DNA of 64,000 nt from Comamonadaceae bacterium PBBC1 (GTDB lineage: Bacteria; Pseudomonadota; Gammaproteobacteria; Burkholderiales; Burkholderiaceae_C): contig NKIP01000007.1 of the NCBI GenBank assembly GCA_002256145.1, positions 1 through 64,000 of the forward strand, written 5' to 3'. Numbering within the stretch: the stretch's first letter is position 1; each line of letters begins with the position of its first letter. The notes beneath the pieces were generated by a model, which did not search any database, was not told the origin of the DNA, and saw only the letters and a list, made by a program, of their open reading frames with translations. Positions 48,585-58,080 of the stretch are shown here, in pieces. A program made the position numbers and the translations under genes.

Positions 48585-49579
48585 GTTCTGGTTTCCTTGT
48601 TATTTTGAATGTGACTTTCCAGTGCCTTGATGCGCTCACGCAAGCGGGAAAGTTGTTTCAGGCTGGCGGCGTTCTTTTCCCAATTGGCATTGCTGTCAAG
48701 CGGAAACATGCCGGTGTAGTGTCCGGCTTGATGGATGGAACGCGTGACCACCGAGGCGGCCGAAATGTGCACGTGGTCGGCCAAGCTCAAATGCCCCAGC
48801 ACCACAGCACCACCACCCACCGTGCAATGGGCACCGATTCGGGCACTTCCGGCAACACCAACACATCCAGCCATGGCCGTGTGGGCACCAATGTGCACGT
48901 TGTGACCAATTTGAATCAAGTTGTCGAGTTTGACGCCATCGCCAATGACGGTGTCTTCCAGTGCGCCCCGATCAATGCAGGTATTGGCACCAATTTCAAC
49001 ATCGTCACCAATCCGAACGGCACCGAGTTGTTCAATTTTTTCCCATTGACCTTGGTGCAAAGCAAATCCAAAACCATCTGCACCAATGACCACGCCCGAA
49101 TGAACAATGCAACGGGCACCAATGCGACAGTCTTCGCCCAAAGTGACCCGCGATTTAAGGATGCTTGCAGGACCCACTTGAGCTCCGCGCTCAACCACAC
49201 ACAAGGGACCGATCACCGCATCTTCGGCAACCATGGCCGACGGATCAACGATGGCTGAAGGGTGAATCCTGGGCCCCGGGCTGACAGGTCGGCAAACTTG
49301 CTTCCACAAACGCGTTAAACGCGCAAAATAAAGGTAAGGATCGTCCACGACTATGGCCGCAAGACGATCAAGCACGGCCGTTTCAAAAGCGGGAGAAACA
49401 ACCACGCACCCTGCTTGGCTTTGGCCTAGCAAAGGGGTGTATTTGGCATGACTGAGAAAACTGATTTGGTCTGCTCGGGCCAATTCCAAAGAGGCAAGGC
49501 CCACGATTGAAAAATCAGGGCTCCCGAGCAAACGACCGCCAAGCCGCTCAACAATAAAGCCCAGTGTGAGCGCCACCAT
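48581..49579 (-). CDS. lpxD: UDP-3-O-(3-hydroxyacyl)glucosamine N-acyltransferase
   Basis: Adds the N-linked acyl chain in lipid A synthesis. The 332-residue product has the N-terminal uridine-binding domain, a hexapeptide-repeat helix ([20 protein letters not shown]), the catalytic His region [17 protein letters not shown], and a C-terminal helix for ACP binding. Starts 21 bases after skp. Confidence 0.97.
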   Translation of the reverse strand: MVALTLGFIVERLGGRLLGSPDFSIVGLASLELARADQISFLSHAKYTPLLGQSQAGCVVVSPAFETAVLDRLAAIVVDDPYLYFARLTRLWKQVCRPVSPGPRIHPSAIVDPSAMVAEDAVIGPLCVVERGAQVGPASILKSRVTLGEDCRIGARCIVHSGVVIGADGFGFALHQGQWEKIEQLGAVRIGDDVEIGANTCIDRGALEDTVIGDGVKLDNLIQIGHNVHIGAHTAMAGCVGVAGSARIGAHCTVGGGAVVLGHLSLADHVHISAASVVTRSIHQAGHYTGMFPLDSNANWEKNAASLKQLSRLRERIKALESHIQNNKETRT

Positions 49580-49600
49580 TAACTGCCGGTCAACAACCGG

Positions 49601-50119
49601 TTATTTGGCTGCTGAAGCGTTGAGGGCCTTGATCACTTTTTCGGTGATGTCGTGCTTGGGATGGATATAAACAGCTTCCTGGAAAATCACATCGTATTTT
49701 TCTGACTCAGCCACTTGCTTGACCGCTCGGTTGGCCCGTTCCACCACAATTTGCTGCTCTTCGTTTTTACGAGCATTCAAATCCTCCTGAAATTCGCGTC
49801 GCTTGCGCTGAAATTCACGGTCTTGGTCAATCAATTGTTTTTGTCGCGATGTCCGCTGAGACTCGGCAAGGGTTGGCGCTTCACGCTCAAACTTTTCCGA
49901 GGCCAATTTGAGGTTGTTGCCCGTGTCAACCAACTCTTTTTCGCGACGTGAAAACTCCTGCTCCAACTTGGCTTGAGCCTGCTTGGCCGTGGCCGCTTCG
50001 CGGAAAATCCGCTCTGTGTTGACAAAACCCAGCTTGAATTCTTGAGCCTGAGCCATACCGGCAAAGGCAGCCACACTGGCCAGCAAGGTCACGGAAAAAT
50101 GTTGACGCAAGGTTTTCAT
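49601..50119 (-). CDS. skp: OmpH/Skp-family periplasmic chaperone
   Basis: Trimeric chaperone that holds unfolded outer-membrane proteins. The 172-residue product has a cleavable signal peptide (residues 1-25, ending GMAQAQ), the conserved FKLGFVNTERIFREA, and long charged helices forming the tentacles (LEQEFSRREKELVDTG). The start overlaps the bamA stop as TAATG. Confidence 0.94.
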   Translation of the reverse strand: MKTLRQHFSVTLLASVAAFAGMAQAQEFKLGFVNTERIFREAATAKQAQAKLEQEFSRREKELVDTGNNLKLASEKFEREAPTLAESQRTSRQKQLIDQDREFQRKRREFQEDLNARKNEEQQIVVERANRAVKQVAESEKYDVIFQEAVYIHPKHDITEKVIKALNASAAK

Positions 50120-52422
50120 TAGAAAGAAGTTCCGATTTGGAATTGAAGTCGCTGAATTTTATCGCCAGTCTGTTGACGCAAAGGTTTAGCCAAGGAAAAA
50201 CGCAATGGCCCCATGGGAGAAATCCAACTCAAACCCACACCCGCAGAGGCCCTCAGATCACCCAAAGACACATTCTCGTTTTGACCAAAGGCCCGACCCA
50301 CGTCCGTGAAGCCAAACAATCGCAATGTTTTGTCGTTGCCAGCACCGGGAAATGGGGTGATGAATTCGGCGTTAAACACAAGTTTTTTCGGGCCACCCAA
50401 ATAGATACCTGAAGTGGTTGAAGCAGGGCCCAAGGTGGATTGTTCAAAGCCGCGAACGCTGCCCAGACCCCCCACATAGAAGTTTTTGAACAAGGGATAG
50501 TCTTGACCCTTGAGTCCCTCGCCCCAACCCAAGTCGGTATTCAGAGCCAAAGTGTATTGTTTAGTGATCGGGAAATACTGCTGAAATTGGTAATTGGCAC
50601 GCACATAACGCACGTCACCGGCCACACTGACATCGGCATTAAACCGCTGCAAAGAGCCACGAGAAGGCACCAATGCACTGTCGCGACCATCACGCGCCCA
50701 GCCCACAGTCAAGGGCAAAGCAGAACTCGTTTGACCAAATTTATTGGCGTAATCTTGGTACTCCACAGGCAAACCGGTGCCCGCTTTGATTTGGGTTTGC
50801 TCAGCATTTACGCCCAAGAACACGGTATCAGTTTCAGTCACCGGCACCCCAAAGCGCAGCCCCACCCCCGAGTTGATCAAACTGTAGGCATCAATGGCCC
50901 CCAAATAAGGGCGCGTGGTACGGTGAAAAACATCAACCGTGCGAGAAATACCATTTTTAGTGAAATAGGGATCAGTGGTGCTGAGGACCAAATTTCGGTT
51001 GTACTTGCTGGTGTTGACCTCCACGGCAAGGTAATTGCCCGAACCAAAAGCGTTTTCTTGACGAATGCCAAAGCTCAAAGCAATTTTTTCAGTCGAGGAG
51101 AAACCCGCACCCAAAGAGATGCTGCCCGTTGGTTTTTCAGCGACCGTGAACAGCAAATCTACCTGATCAGGTGCACCCGGTATGTCAACGGTCTCCACAT
51201 TGACTTCAGTAAAGTAACCCAAACGATCGACACGGTCACGCGACAATCGAATTTTGTCTCCGTCATACCAAGCAGCCTCGAGTTGTCTGAACTCACGTCG
51301 AATCACTTCATCTCGCGTACGGTTGTTGCCCGCAATCTGAATGCGCCGAACATATGCACGCCGGGATGGCTCTGCTTGCAAAACAAACTGAACCCGATTA
51401 TTTTGTCGATCAATTTCGGGAACAACTTCAACACGGGCAAAAGCGAAACCAAATTTCCCAAAAAAGTCGGTGAATGCCTTGGTGGTCTCGGCCACAGTCT
51501 CAGCGTTATAAGCTTGGCCAACATTGATTTTCACCAAAGCCTTGAATTCATCGTCTTTGTCGAGATAGTTGCCTTGAAGCTTGACACCTGAAACCACAAA
51601 TCGCTCACCCTCTGTGACATTGATGGTGATGGACATGTCCTGTTTGTCTGGAGACATCGCCACTTGAGTAGAGTCGACCCGGAACTCCAAGTAACCCCGG
51701 GACAGATAAAAAGAACGCAGCGCCTCCAGATCTGCGTTGAGTTTGGCTCGTGAATAACGATCTGACTTGGTGTACCAACTCATCCACCCACCGGTATCCA
51801 AATTAAAAAGGTCACGCAACACTTGGTCAGAAAAAACCTTGTTGCCCACAATATCGATTTGACCAATCTTGGCGGGACCACCTTCGGTGATCGTGAAGGT
51901 CAGATTGACGCGATTGCGATCCAAGGGCGTTGCTGTTGTGACCACTTGGGCTCCATACAAACTACGGCCAATGTACTGACGTTTGAGTTCTTGTTCTGCC
52001 TTGTCTGCCAAGGCCTTGTCATAAGGACGCCCCTCAAACAAGCCCACATCTTTCAAGGCTTTGGTCAAGACATCTTTGTCGAACTCCTTGAGGCCCATGA
52101 ACTCAACGGACGCAATCGAGGGACGCTCTTCAACCACCACCACCAGAACATCGCCTTGTGTTTCAAGACGCACATCCTTGAACAGGCCCAATGCAAACAA
52201 AGCACGAATGGCCGCAGCACCTTGATCATCGGAGTAACGGTCGCCCACGCGAAACGGCAATGAAGCGAAAACCGTTCCGGGTTCAATCCGCTGCAAGCCT
52301 TCTACGCGAATGTCACGGACAGTAAAGGGCTCAACAGCCCAAGCAGGAATGCTGACCAAAGCGCACGCCACCAACTTAAAAGCTGCTGGCTGCAAAAGTG
52401 AGCGGATGTCAGAAAAAATCAT
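50119..52422 (-). CDS. bamA: Outer-membrane protein assembly factor BamA
   Basis: Central beta-barrel of the BAM machinery. The 767-residue product has a signal peptide (to about 29), five POTRA domains (about 30-350, first PFTVRDIRVEGLQRIEPGTV), and a 16-strand barrel with VRGF in GSVRGFEQSTLGP and the terminal Phe of QFQIGTSF. rseP, usually directly upstream, is absent. The 211-bp gap before it contains TTGACG and a TTTAAA-like hexamer on the minus strand, a weak candidate promoter. Confidence 0.98.
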   Translation of the reverse strand: MIFSDIRSLLQPAAFKLVACALVSIPAWAVEPFTVRDIRVEGLQRIEPGTVFASLPFRVGDRYSDDQGAAAIRALFALGLFKDVRLETQGDVLVVVVEERPSIASVEFMGLKEFDKDVLTKALKDVGLFEGRPYDKALADKAEQELKRQYIGRSLYGAQVVTTATPLDRNRVNLTFTITEGGPAKIGQIDIVGNKVFSDQVLRDLFNLDTGGWMSWYTKSDRYSRAKLNADLEALRSFYLSRGYLEFRVDSTQVAMSPDKQDMSITINVTEGERFVVSGVKLQGNYLDKDDEFKALVKINVGQAYNAETVAETTKAFTDFFGKFGFAFARVEVVPEIDRQNNRVQFVLQAEPSRRAYVRRIQIAGNNRTRDEVIRREFRQLEAAWYDGDKIRLSRDRVDRLGYFTEVNVETVDIPGAPDQVDLLFTVAEKPTGSISLGAGFSSTEKIALSFGIRQENAFGSGNYLAVEVNTSKYNRNLVLSTTDPYFTKNGISRTVDVFHRTTRPYLGAIDAYSLINSGVGLRFGVPVTETDTVFLGVNAEQTQIKAGTGLPVEYQDYANKFGQTSSALPLTVGWARDGRDSALVPSRGSLQRFNADVSVAGDVRYVRANYQFQQYFPITKQYTLALNTDLGWGEGLKGQDYPLFKNFYVGGLGSVRGFEQSTLGPASTTSGIYLGGPKKLVFNAEFITPFPGAGNDKTLRLFGFTDVGRAFGQNENVSLGDLRASAGVGLSWISPMGPLRFSLAKPLRQQTGDKIQRLQFQIGTSF

Positions 52423-52633
52423 GGTGCAATCATTTTAAAAACCAGTGAATGACATGTCGTCAAAACCGATCTTGACCAAAGGGGTTCAGTGCCGAATGCT
52501 GGAATGACAAACAAGGCATACAGCCCACATCGGCAAGAGGGGGCTCATGCACCCATCCAAACAACTGAAGATAATACATCAGGACTTCACCCACTGAAGA
52601 CCGAAAAACAGGGCCATGGGTCGGGAGTCAGGC
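52423..52633. other. Gap between dxr and bamA where rseP is usually found
   Basis: A 211-bp stretch with no open frame of useful length and no recognisable rseP remnant on either strand. A possible bamA promoter reads TTGACG (52458-52463) with a TTTAAA-like hexamer about 18 bases downstream; no ribosome site precedes bamA. No mobile element or direct repeat was noticed. Confidence 0.4.
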
Positions 52634-53827
52634 TCACTTCAAACGGCCGACCAAACTTTGGGCCACCGAGCGACTGCGTGTGTCCAGCTCGATCAAGTCA
52701 TTCAAGCTTTGAGGTGCACTCCCCGTCCATTCATCCAAGGTCTGTCGGTTGACTTGGTAAATTTGATCAAACCTGATGCGACGGGTCAAAAAGGCATCCA
52801 CTGCCACCTCATTGGCTGCATTGAGGACTGCACAGCTGCCAGGTGCCCCATTCAGGGTTTCCCAAGCCAGTTTCAGGCCAGGAAAACGCTGCAGGTGCTG
52901 TTCATCGTCCATGGCTTCAAATGTCATCGCGGGCAAGGCACGAAAGTCCAATGCTTGTGCACCCGAAGTCATGCGCTCAGGCCAACTCAGGCCGTAAGCA
53001 ATGGGCACTCGCATATCGGGTGTTCCCAGTTGGGCCACCACGGAATGGTCATGAAATTGAACCATGGAATGAATCACACTTTGGGGGTGAATCACCACCT
53101 CCAATTGCTCTGGCATCACACCAAAAAGGTAACGCGCCTCGATGACTTCAAGAGCTTTGTTCATCATGGTGGCCGAATCAACCGATATTTTTCTTCCCAT
53201 GACCCAGTTGGGGTGGGCACAGGCCTGTTCTGGAGTGACGTCGCGAAGGGATTGAGGATCACGCGTACGAAATGGTCCACCAGACGCCGTCAAGATGATC
53301 TTTTGAACTCGCTGCGGCCAAGTAATGGGATCATCGGGCAGTGATTGAAAAATAGCCGAGTGTTCACTGTCGATGGGCAACAGACGCGCCCCACCCTCTT
53401 TGACCGCGGCCAAAAATACCTCGCCGCCAACCACCAAGGCTTCTTTGTTCGCCAACAGCAAGCGCTTGCCAGCGCGGGCCGCCGCAATGCAAGGCGACAA
53501 GCCTGCAGCCCCCACAATCGCAGCCATCACGGCATCGACCACAGGGTCACAGGCCACATCGACCAAAGCTTGAGCACCCCAACGCACTTGCACAGGCAAA
53601 CCTTCGGCCTTGACTCTTTCAGCCAGTTGTCGCCCAGCCGCTTCCTGCGCCATGACGGCAACAGCAGGCTTGAACTGTGCGCACTGAGACAACATCAAAT
53701 CCACTTGCGACGACGCTGTCAAAGCATGAAGTCGATACGACTGTGGATGCCGACTCAAGACATCCAGCGTACTGGTGCCAATTGAGCCCGTGGAGCCCAA
53801 AATGGTGATGATTTGCGGATGGGTCAT
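52634..53827 (-). CDS. dxr: 1-deoxy-D-xylulose 5-phosphate reductoisomerase
   Basis: Second step of the MEP isoprenoid pathway. The 397-residue product has the NADPH-binding ITILGSTGSIGTSTLDVLSR, LLANKEALVVGG, the metal and substrate site LPIDSEHSAIFQSL and the flexible loop GGPFRT. It starts 16 bases after cdsA. Downstream bamA is separated by a 211-bp gap. Confidence 0.98.
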   Translation of the reverse strand: MTHPQIITILGSTGSIGTSTLDVLSRHPQSYRLHALTASSQVDLMLSQCAQFKPAVAVMAQEAAGRQLAERVKAEGLPVQVRWGAQALVDVACDPVVDAVMAAIVGAAGLSPCIAAARAGKRLLLANKEALVVGGEVFLAAVKEGGARLLPIDSEHSAIFQSLPDDPITWPQRVQKIILTASGGPFRTRDPQSLRDVTPEQACAHPNWVMGRKISVDSATMMNKALEVIEARYLFGVMPEQLEVVIHPQSVIHSMVQFHDHSVVAQLGTPDMRVPIAYGLSWPERMTSGAQALDFRALPAMTFEAMDDEQHLQRFPGLKLAWETLNGAPGSCAVLNAANEVAVDAFLTRRIRFDQIYQVNRQTLDEWTGSAPQSLNDLIELDTRSRSVAQSLVGRLK

Positions 53828-53843
53828 TTCATGTTCTCCTGAT

Positions 53844-54692
53844 TCAAAGCCAAACCATCATCATCATGGCCAAAGGCAAGGTCGGTAACAAGGCATCTAC
53901 ACGGTCAAGTACACCCCCGTGACCGGGCAGCAAACCCGAACTGTCTTTCATCTTGGCGCTGCGCTTGACCAGTGATTCCACCAAATCGCCGACCACACTC
54001 ATAGCCGCCATGAACATCAATGCTGGAGCAGCGACCCCCCACCCTTTGAGCAAAAGCAAAGAGTAAAAACTGGGAACTTGGATCTCAAAATGGCGATCAA
54101 CAGCCACCCAGGCAAGGGCGACCAAAAACACGCCCAACATGCCACCAAACACGCCTTCCCAACTTTTGCCAGGACTGATGCTGGGCGCCAATTTGAACGA
54201 TACCCATCGTCCACCCAAAGCACGACCAAAAAAGTAGGCAAAAACGTCAGCCGCCCACACCAACACCAGCACCGACAAAAGGAAATTCACGCCCCTTTGA
54301 TGTGCTTGTGCCAAGGCCACCCAAGCCAGTGCCAACAAAAAAAGACCCACAAGCCAACGCAATGGGCGAGGCCAAAGCGACCAACCGGCAACGCCCCGTT
54401 GGATCATCCATGCCCCCAACAACACCCACATGGAGCCAGAGAGCCACCACACCCACGCGGGGGTGCTTTGAACCCAACCCAAGTGATCTGCCAGCGTGCA
54501 CAGCAGCAGGCAGATCATTGCGCCAAGCCATTGCATGCGTGCACCCAAGCCATTCAAACGCCCCCATTCCCAGGCTCCAGCTGTGATCATCAACAAACTT
54601 AAGGACCAAAATGGCCAGGAGGTGGTCGCAAACATGGCGGGCAACAACAAGGCCAACAGAACCAAGGCGGTGATGACTCTTTGTTTGAGCAT
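53844..54692 (-). CDS. cdsA: Phosphatidate cytidylyltransferase
   Basis: Makes CDP-diacylglycerol, precursor of all membrane phospholipids. The 282-residue integral membrane protein has about eight helices and the family signatures SPGKSWEGVFGG and KRSAKMKDSSGLLPGHGGVL. GGAG 5 bases upstream fixes the ATG at 54692; the preceding T-tract belongs to a terminator. uppS, usually directly upstream, is missing. Confidence 0.96.
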   Translation of the reverse strand: MLKQRVITALVLLALLLPAMFATTSWPFWSLSLLMITAGAWEWGRLNGLGARMQWLGAMICLLLCTLADHLGWVQSTPAWVWWLSGSMWVLLGAWMIQRGVAGWSLWPRPLRWLVGLFLLALAWVALAQAHQRGVNFLLSVLVLVWAADVFAYFFGRALGGRWVSFKLAPSISPGKSWEGVFGGMLGVFLVALAWVAVDRHFEIQVPSFYSLLLLKGWGVAAPALMFMAAMSVVGDLVESLVKRSAKMKDSSGLLPGHGGVLDRVDALLPTLPLAMMMMVWL

Positions 54693-54701
54693 GCGGACTC
54701 C

Positions 54702-54728
54702 AAAAAAAAGGCCGCCAAATGGGCGGCC
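54702..54728 (-). terminator. Terminator between frr and cdsA
   Basis: Seven-base-pair GC stem GGCCGCC/GGCGGCC followed on the minus strand by eight T residues that run into the GGAG of cdsA. It occupies the place where uppS would be expected. Confidence 0.8.
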
Positions 54729-54767
54729 CGTCATGCCGTGGGGGACAACCACGGCTGCACAGGGCAG

Positions 54768-55328
54768 TCAGACTGCCATGATCTCTTGCTCTTTGGCTGT
54801 GACCAATTGATCAATTTCAAGCATGCGCTTGTCTGTTGATTTTTGCACATCCGCTTCAGCGCGCTTTTGATCATCTTCCGAGACCAATTTGTCTTTGACC
54901 AATTTTTTCACCGACTCGTTGGCATCGCGGCGTAAATTGCGAATGGCAATTTTGGCATTTTCGCCTTCGGTCCGGGCCAACTTGGTCATTTCTTTGCGAC
55001 GCTCTTCACTCATGGCCGGCATGGGCACACGGATCAACTCACCCAAAGATGCAGGATTGAGGCCCAACTCGCTTTCGCGGATGGCTTTTTCAATCTTGGC
55101 AGCCATGCTTTTTTCCCAGGGCTGCACACTGATCGTGCGAGAGTCCATCAAAGACACATTGGCCACTTGAGACAGGGGCACAAGCGAGCCGTAGTAATCG
55201 ACATGGATGGTGTCGAGCAAGGCCGGATTGGCTCGTCCTGTGCGGATGCGGGTGAGGTTATTTTTGAACGCAGAGATGGATTGCTCCATCTTGGTCTCGG
55301 TTGTTTTCTTGATGTCAGCGATGGTCAT
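54768..55328 (-). CDS. frr: Ribosome recycling factor
   Basis: Splits post-termination ribosomes together with EF-G. The 186-residue product begins [20 protein letters not shown] and has the conserved [20 protein letters not shown] and RIPxPxLTEERR-like [24 protein letters not shown] lies 6 bases before ATG. Follows pyrH. Confidence 0.98.
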   Translation of the reverse strand: MTIADIKKTTETKMEQSISAFKNNLTRIRTGRANPALLDTIHVDYYGSLVPLSQVANVSLMDSRTISVQPWEKSMAAKIEKAIRESELGLNPASLGELIRVPMPAMSEERRKEMTKLARTEGENAKIAIRNLRRDANESVKKLVKDKLVSEDDQKRAEADVQKSTDKRMLEIDQLVTAKEQEIMAV

Positions 55329-55352
55329 GGGGTTCTCCTCGTCAGAACGGTC

Positions 55353-56075
55353 TCAGGCATGAACCAAAGTGCCTTCGTCTTCACCCAGAACGACGCGCTT
55401 CAGAGCGCCATTCTTGATGATCGAAAAGACTTTGATCGGCAATTTTTGGTCACGGCACAAAGCAAACGCAGTGGCATCCATGATGCCCAGATTGCGTGAT
55501 ATGGCCTCATCGAAGGTGATGTCGCTGTAACGTGTGGCGCTGGGGTCTTTTTTGGGATCGGCCGTGTAAACACCGTCCACCTTGGTGGCTTTGAGCACCA
55601 TTTCGGCCCCGATTTCGGCGCCACGCAAGGCGGCAGCGGTGTCGGTGGTAAAAAAGGGATTGCCCGTGCCCGCCGCAAAAACCACCACCTTGCCCTCTTC
55701 GAGGTATTGCAATGCTTTGGGGCGCACGTAGGGCTCCACCACCTGATCAATGCCAATGGCCGACATCACACGGGCCGTCAAACCCGCCTTGTCCATGGCA
55801 TCAGCCAAAGCCAATGAATTCATCACCGTGGCCAACATGCCCATGTAATCGGCCGTGGCTCGGTCCATACCAACCGAGCCGCCAGCCACGCCCCTGAAGA
55901 TGTTGCCACCCCCAATCACCACCGCCACCTGCACCCCCAATCGGGTGATCTCAGCGATCTCTTGGGCCATGCGCACGATGGTGGCGCGGTTGATGCCAAA
56001 AGCATCGTCCCCCATCAAAGCCTCGCCGGACAGCTTGAGCAAAATACGCTTATAGGCTGGCTTGGCTGAAGACAT
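55353..56075 (-). CDS. pyrH: UMP kinase
   Basis: Phosphorylates UMP to UDP, allosterically controlled by UTP and GTP. The 240-residue product has [26 protein letters not shown] and DHLGMLAT-like [19 protein letters not shown] 56075 is chosen for AAGGAG 6 bases upstream; an ATG 21 bases further upstream overlaps that site. Confidence 0.98.
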   Translation of the reverse strand: MSSAKPAYKRILLKLSGEALMGDDAFGINRATIVRMAQEIAEITRLGVQVAVVIGGGNIFRGVAGGSVGMDRATADYMGMLATVMNSLALADAMDKAGLTARVMSAIGIDQVVEPYVRPKALQYLEEGKVVVFAAGTGNPFFTTDTAAALRGAEIGAEMVLKATKVDGVYTADPKKDPSATRYSDITFDEAISRNLGIMDATAFALCRDQKLPIKVFSIIKNGALKRVVLGEDEGTLVHA

Positions 56076-56135
56076 GAGGGACTCCTTGATCATCAATTGG
56101 GACGGTGAAATGGCAACTCAACAAGACAATGGGGC

Positions 56136-57032
56136 TCAGGCTGCGGTGCCTTGAGCAGCAGCCACTTGGGCAGCCACTTCGGCGGCGAAGTCGTCGACCT
56201 TCTTCTCAATGCCTTCGCCCACCACGTACAAAGTGAAGGCGCTCACGGTGGTGCCAGCGGCCTTGAGCATCTGCTCGACGGTCTGCTTGTCGTTCTTGAC
56301 GAAGGACTGGTTGAACAAAGACACTTCTTTGAGGTACTTTTGCACTGAACCTTCGACCATCTTGGTCACGATGTCGGCAGGCTTGCCGGACTCAGCAGCC
56401 TTGGCCGCAGCGACCGAGCGCTCTTTTTCGATCAACTCGGCAGGCACTTCGGCGCTGGTCAAGGACACAGGCTTCATGGCGGCCACGTGCATGGCGACGT
56501 CTTTGGCAGCCGTTTCGTCACCTTCGAACTCAACCAACACGCCGATTCGGGTGCCGTGCAAATAGTTGGCGATCTTGGCTGCGCCAGCGGCACGCTTGAA
56601 GCGGCGGAAGCTCATGTTCTCACCGATCTTGCCGATCAGGCCTTTGCGCACTTCTTCCAAGGTGGGGCCAAAACCGTCTTGGCTGTAAGGCAACTCGCCC
56701 AAAGCAGCGATATCGGCAGGGTTGTGCTCAGCCACCAGCTTGGCAGCGGCGTTGGCCAAAGCCAGGAAGCTGTCGTTCTTGGTCACGAAGTCGGTTTCAC
56801 AGTTCACTTCGATCATGGCGCCTGTGGTGCCGTTCACGAAGCTGGTCACCACGCCTTCAGCGGTCACACGCGACGCGGCTTTGCCAGCCTTGGTGCCCAA
56901 CTTGACACGCAACAACTCTTCAGCTTTGGCCATATCGCCTTCGGCTTCGGTCAGGGCTTTTTTGCACTCCATCATGGGAGCGTCGGTTTTTGCACGCAGT
57001 TCAGCGACCATGCTTGCGGTAATTGCAGCCAT
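56136..57032 (-). CDS. tsf: Translation elongation factor Ts
   Basis: Guanine-nucleotide exchange factor for EF-Tu. The 298-residue product has the N-terminal [20 protein letters not shown], the core motif [20 protein letters not shown] [16 protein letters not shown], and the coiled-coil region. GGAG lies 7 bases before ATG. Follows rpsB after a terminator. Confidence 0.98.
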   Translation of the reverse strand: MAAITASMVAELRAKTDAPMMECKKALTEAEGDMAKAEELLRVKLGTKAGKAASRVTAEGVVTSFVNGTTGAMIEVNCETDFVTKNDSFLALANAAAKLVAEHNPADIAALGELPYSQDGFGPTLEEVRKGLIGKIGENMSFRRFKRAAGAAKIANYLHGTRIGVLVEFEGDETAAKDVAMHVAAMKPVSLTSAEVPAELIEKERSVAAAKAAESGKPADIVTKMVEGSVQKYLKEVSLFNQSFVKNDKQTVEQMLKAAGTTVSAFTLYVVGEGIEKKVDDFAAEVAAQVAAAQGTAA

Positions 57033-57066
57033 TTGATTTCTCCGTATTCAGTCTAAAAGTCAGATT

Positions 57067-57093
57067 AAAAAAAAGGGGCCACAAAGCCCCTTT
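57067..57093 (-). terminator. Terminator/attenuator between rpsB and tsf
   Basis: Stem GGGGC/GCCCC extended by A-T pairs, followed on the minus strand by eight T residues. Partial termination here would give more S2 than EF-Ts, as is known in other bacteria. Confidence 0.75.
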
Positions 57094-57110
57094 CATCGAG
57101 TCTTGGAAAC

Positions 57111-57860
57111 TCAGGCAGCGGCGTTGTCTTCTTCGACAAACTCGTCTGCACCTTCGGTGACAGCCTTGACCACATCGTTGAGTGCATTGGCACGGCCTTC
57201 GATGATGGCGTCAGCAATGCCACGGGCGTACAAAGCCACGGCCTTGGCCGAGTCGTCGTTGCCGGGGATGATGTAGTCGATGCCTTCGGGTGAGTGGTTG
57301 GAGTCCACCACACCGATCAATGGAATGCCCAATTTTTTGGCTTCCGAGATGGCAATCTTGTGGTAGCCGACGTCGATCACAAAAATCGCATCGGGCAAAG
57401 CAGCCATATCCTGGATGCCACCGATGTCTTTTTCGAGCTTTTCCATCTCGCGCTTGAACATCAATTGTTCTTTTTTGCTCAGGCTGTCGAGGCCGACTTC
57501 TTGCTGGGCCTTCATGTCCTTCAGACGCTTGATCGAGGTCTTGACGGTCTTGAAGTTGGTCAGCATGCCACCCAACCAGCGCTGATCGACGAAAGGCACG
57601 CCAGCGCGCTGGGCTTCAGCAGCCACCAGCTCACGGGCTTGGCGCTTGGTGCCCACCATCAAGATGGTGCCGCGATTGGCGGACAGCTGCTTGGCGAACT
57701 TGATCGCGTCCTGGAACATCGGCAACGATTTTTCCAGGTTGATGATGTGAATTTTGTTGCGATGGCCAAAGATGAAGGGGGCCATCTTGGGGTTCCAGAA
57801 GCGGGTTTGGTGACCAAAGTGGACACCGGCTTCCAGCATTTCGCGCATGGTAACGGACAT
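57111..57860 (-). CDS. rpsB: 30S ribosomal protein S2
   Basis: A 249-residue protein starting [20 protein letters not shown], with the second signature [24 protein letters not shown] 8 bases upstream fixes the ATG at 57860. First gene of the long translation and envelope cluster that runs to 44804. Confidence 0.98.
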   Translation of the reverse strand: MSVTMREMLEAGVHFGHQTRFWNPKMAPFIFGHRNKIHIINLEKSLPMFQDAIKFAKQLSANRGTILMVGTKRQARELVAAEAQRAGVPFVDQRWLGGMLTNFKTVKTSIKRLKDMKAQQEVGLDSLSKKEQLMFKREMEKLEKDIGGIQDMAALPDAIFVIDVGYHKIAISEAKKLGIPLIGVVDSNHSPEGIDYIIPGNDDSAKAVALYARGIADAIIEGRANALNDVVKAVTEGADEFVEEDNAAA

Positions 57861-58042
57861 ATTGAATACTCCAAAGGTTGGGTCTAAAACCAGTCCACTG
57901 ATTGAATGCTGTTCAAAAACACGGCACACAACACCTTGACGGGACTGATTCGCGAATGAACTTTGTTGAAACAAACAAAACTGAATTGGCGCGTGTCAAA
58001 AGACACACAAAAGACAGCTGCTGCACTCAGCAAAGCCTTAGG

Positions 58043-58048
58043 ATTATA
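58043..58048 (-). promoter_or_regulatory. -10 element of the rpsB operon
   Basis: Reads TATAAT on the minus strand (context GCTATAAT), about 185 bases upstream of rpsB. The long leader between it and the ATG could carry an S2 autoregulatory structure; I did not resolve one. Confidence 0.5.
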
Positions 58049-58080
58049 GCATCCTGCCTCACCCGAAAGACGCTTGATCC

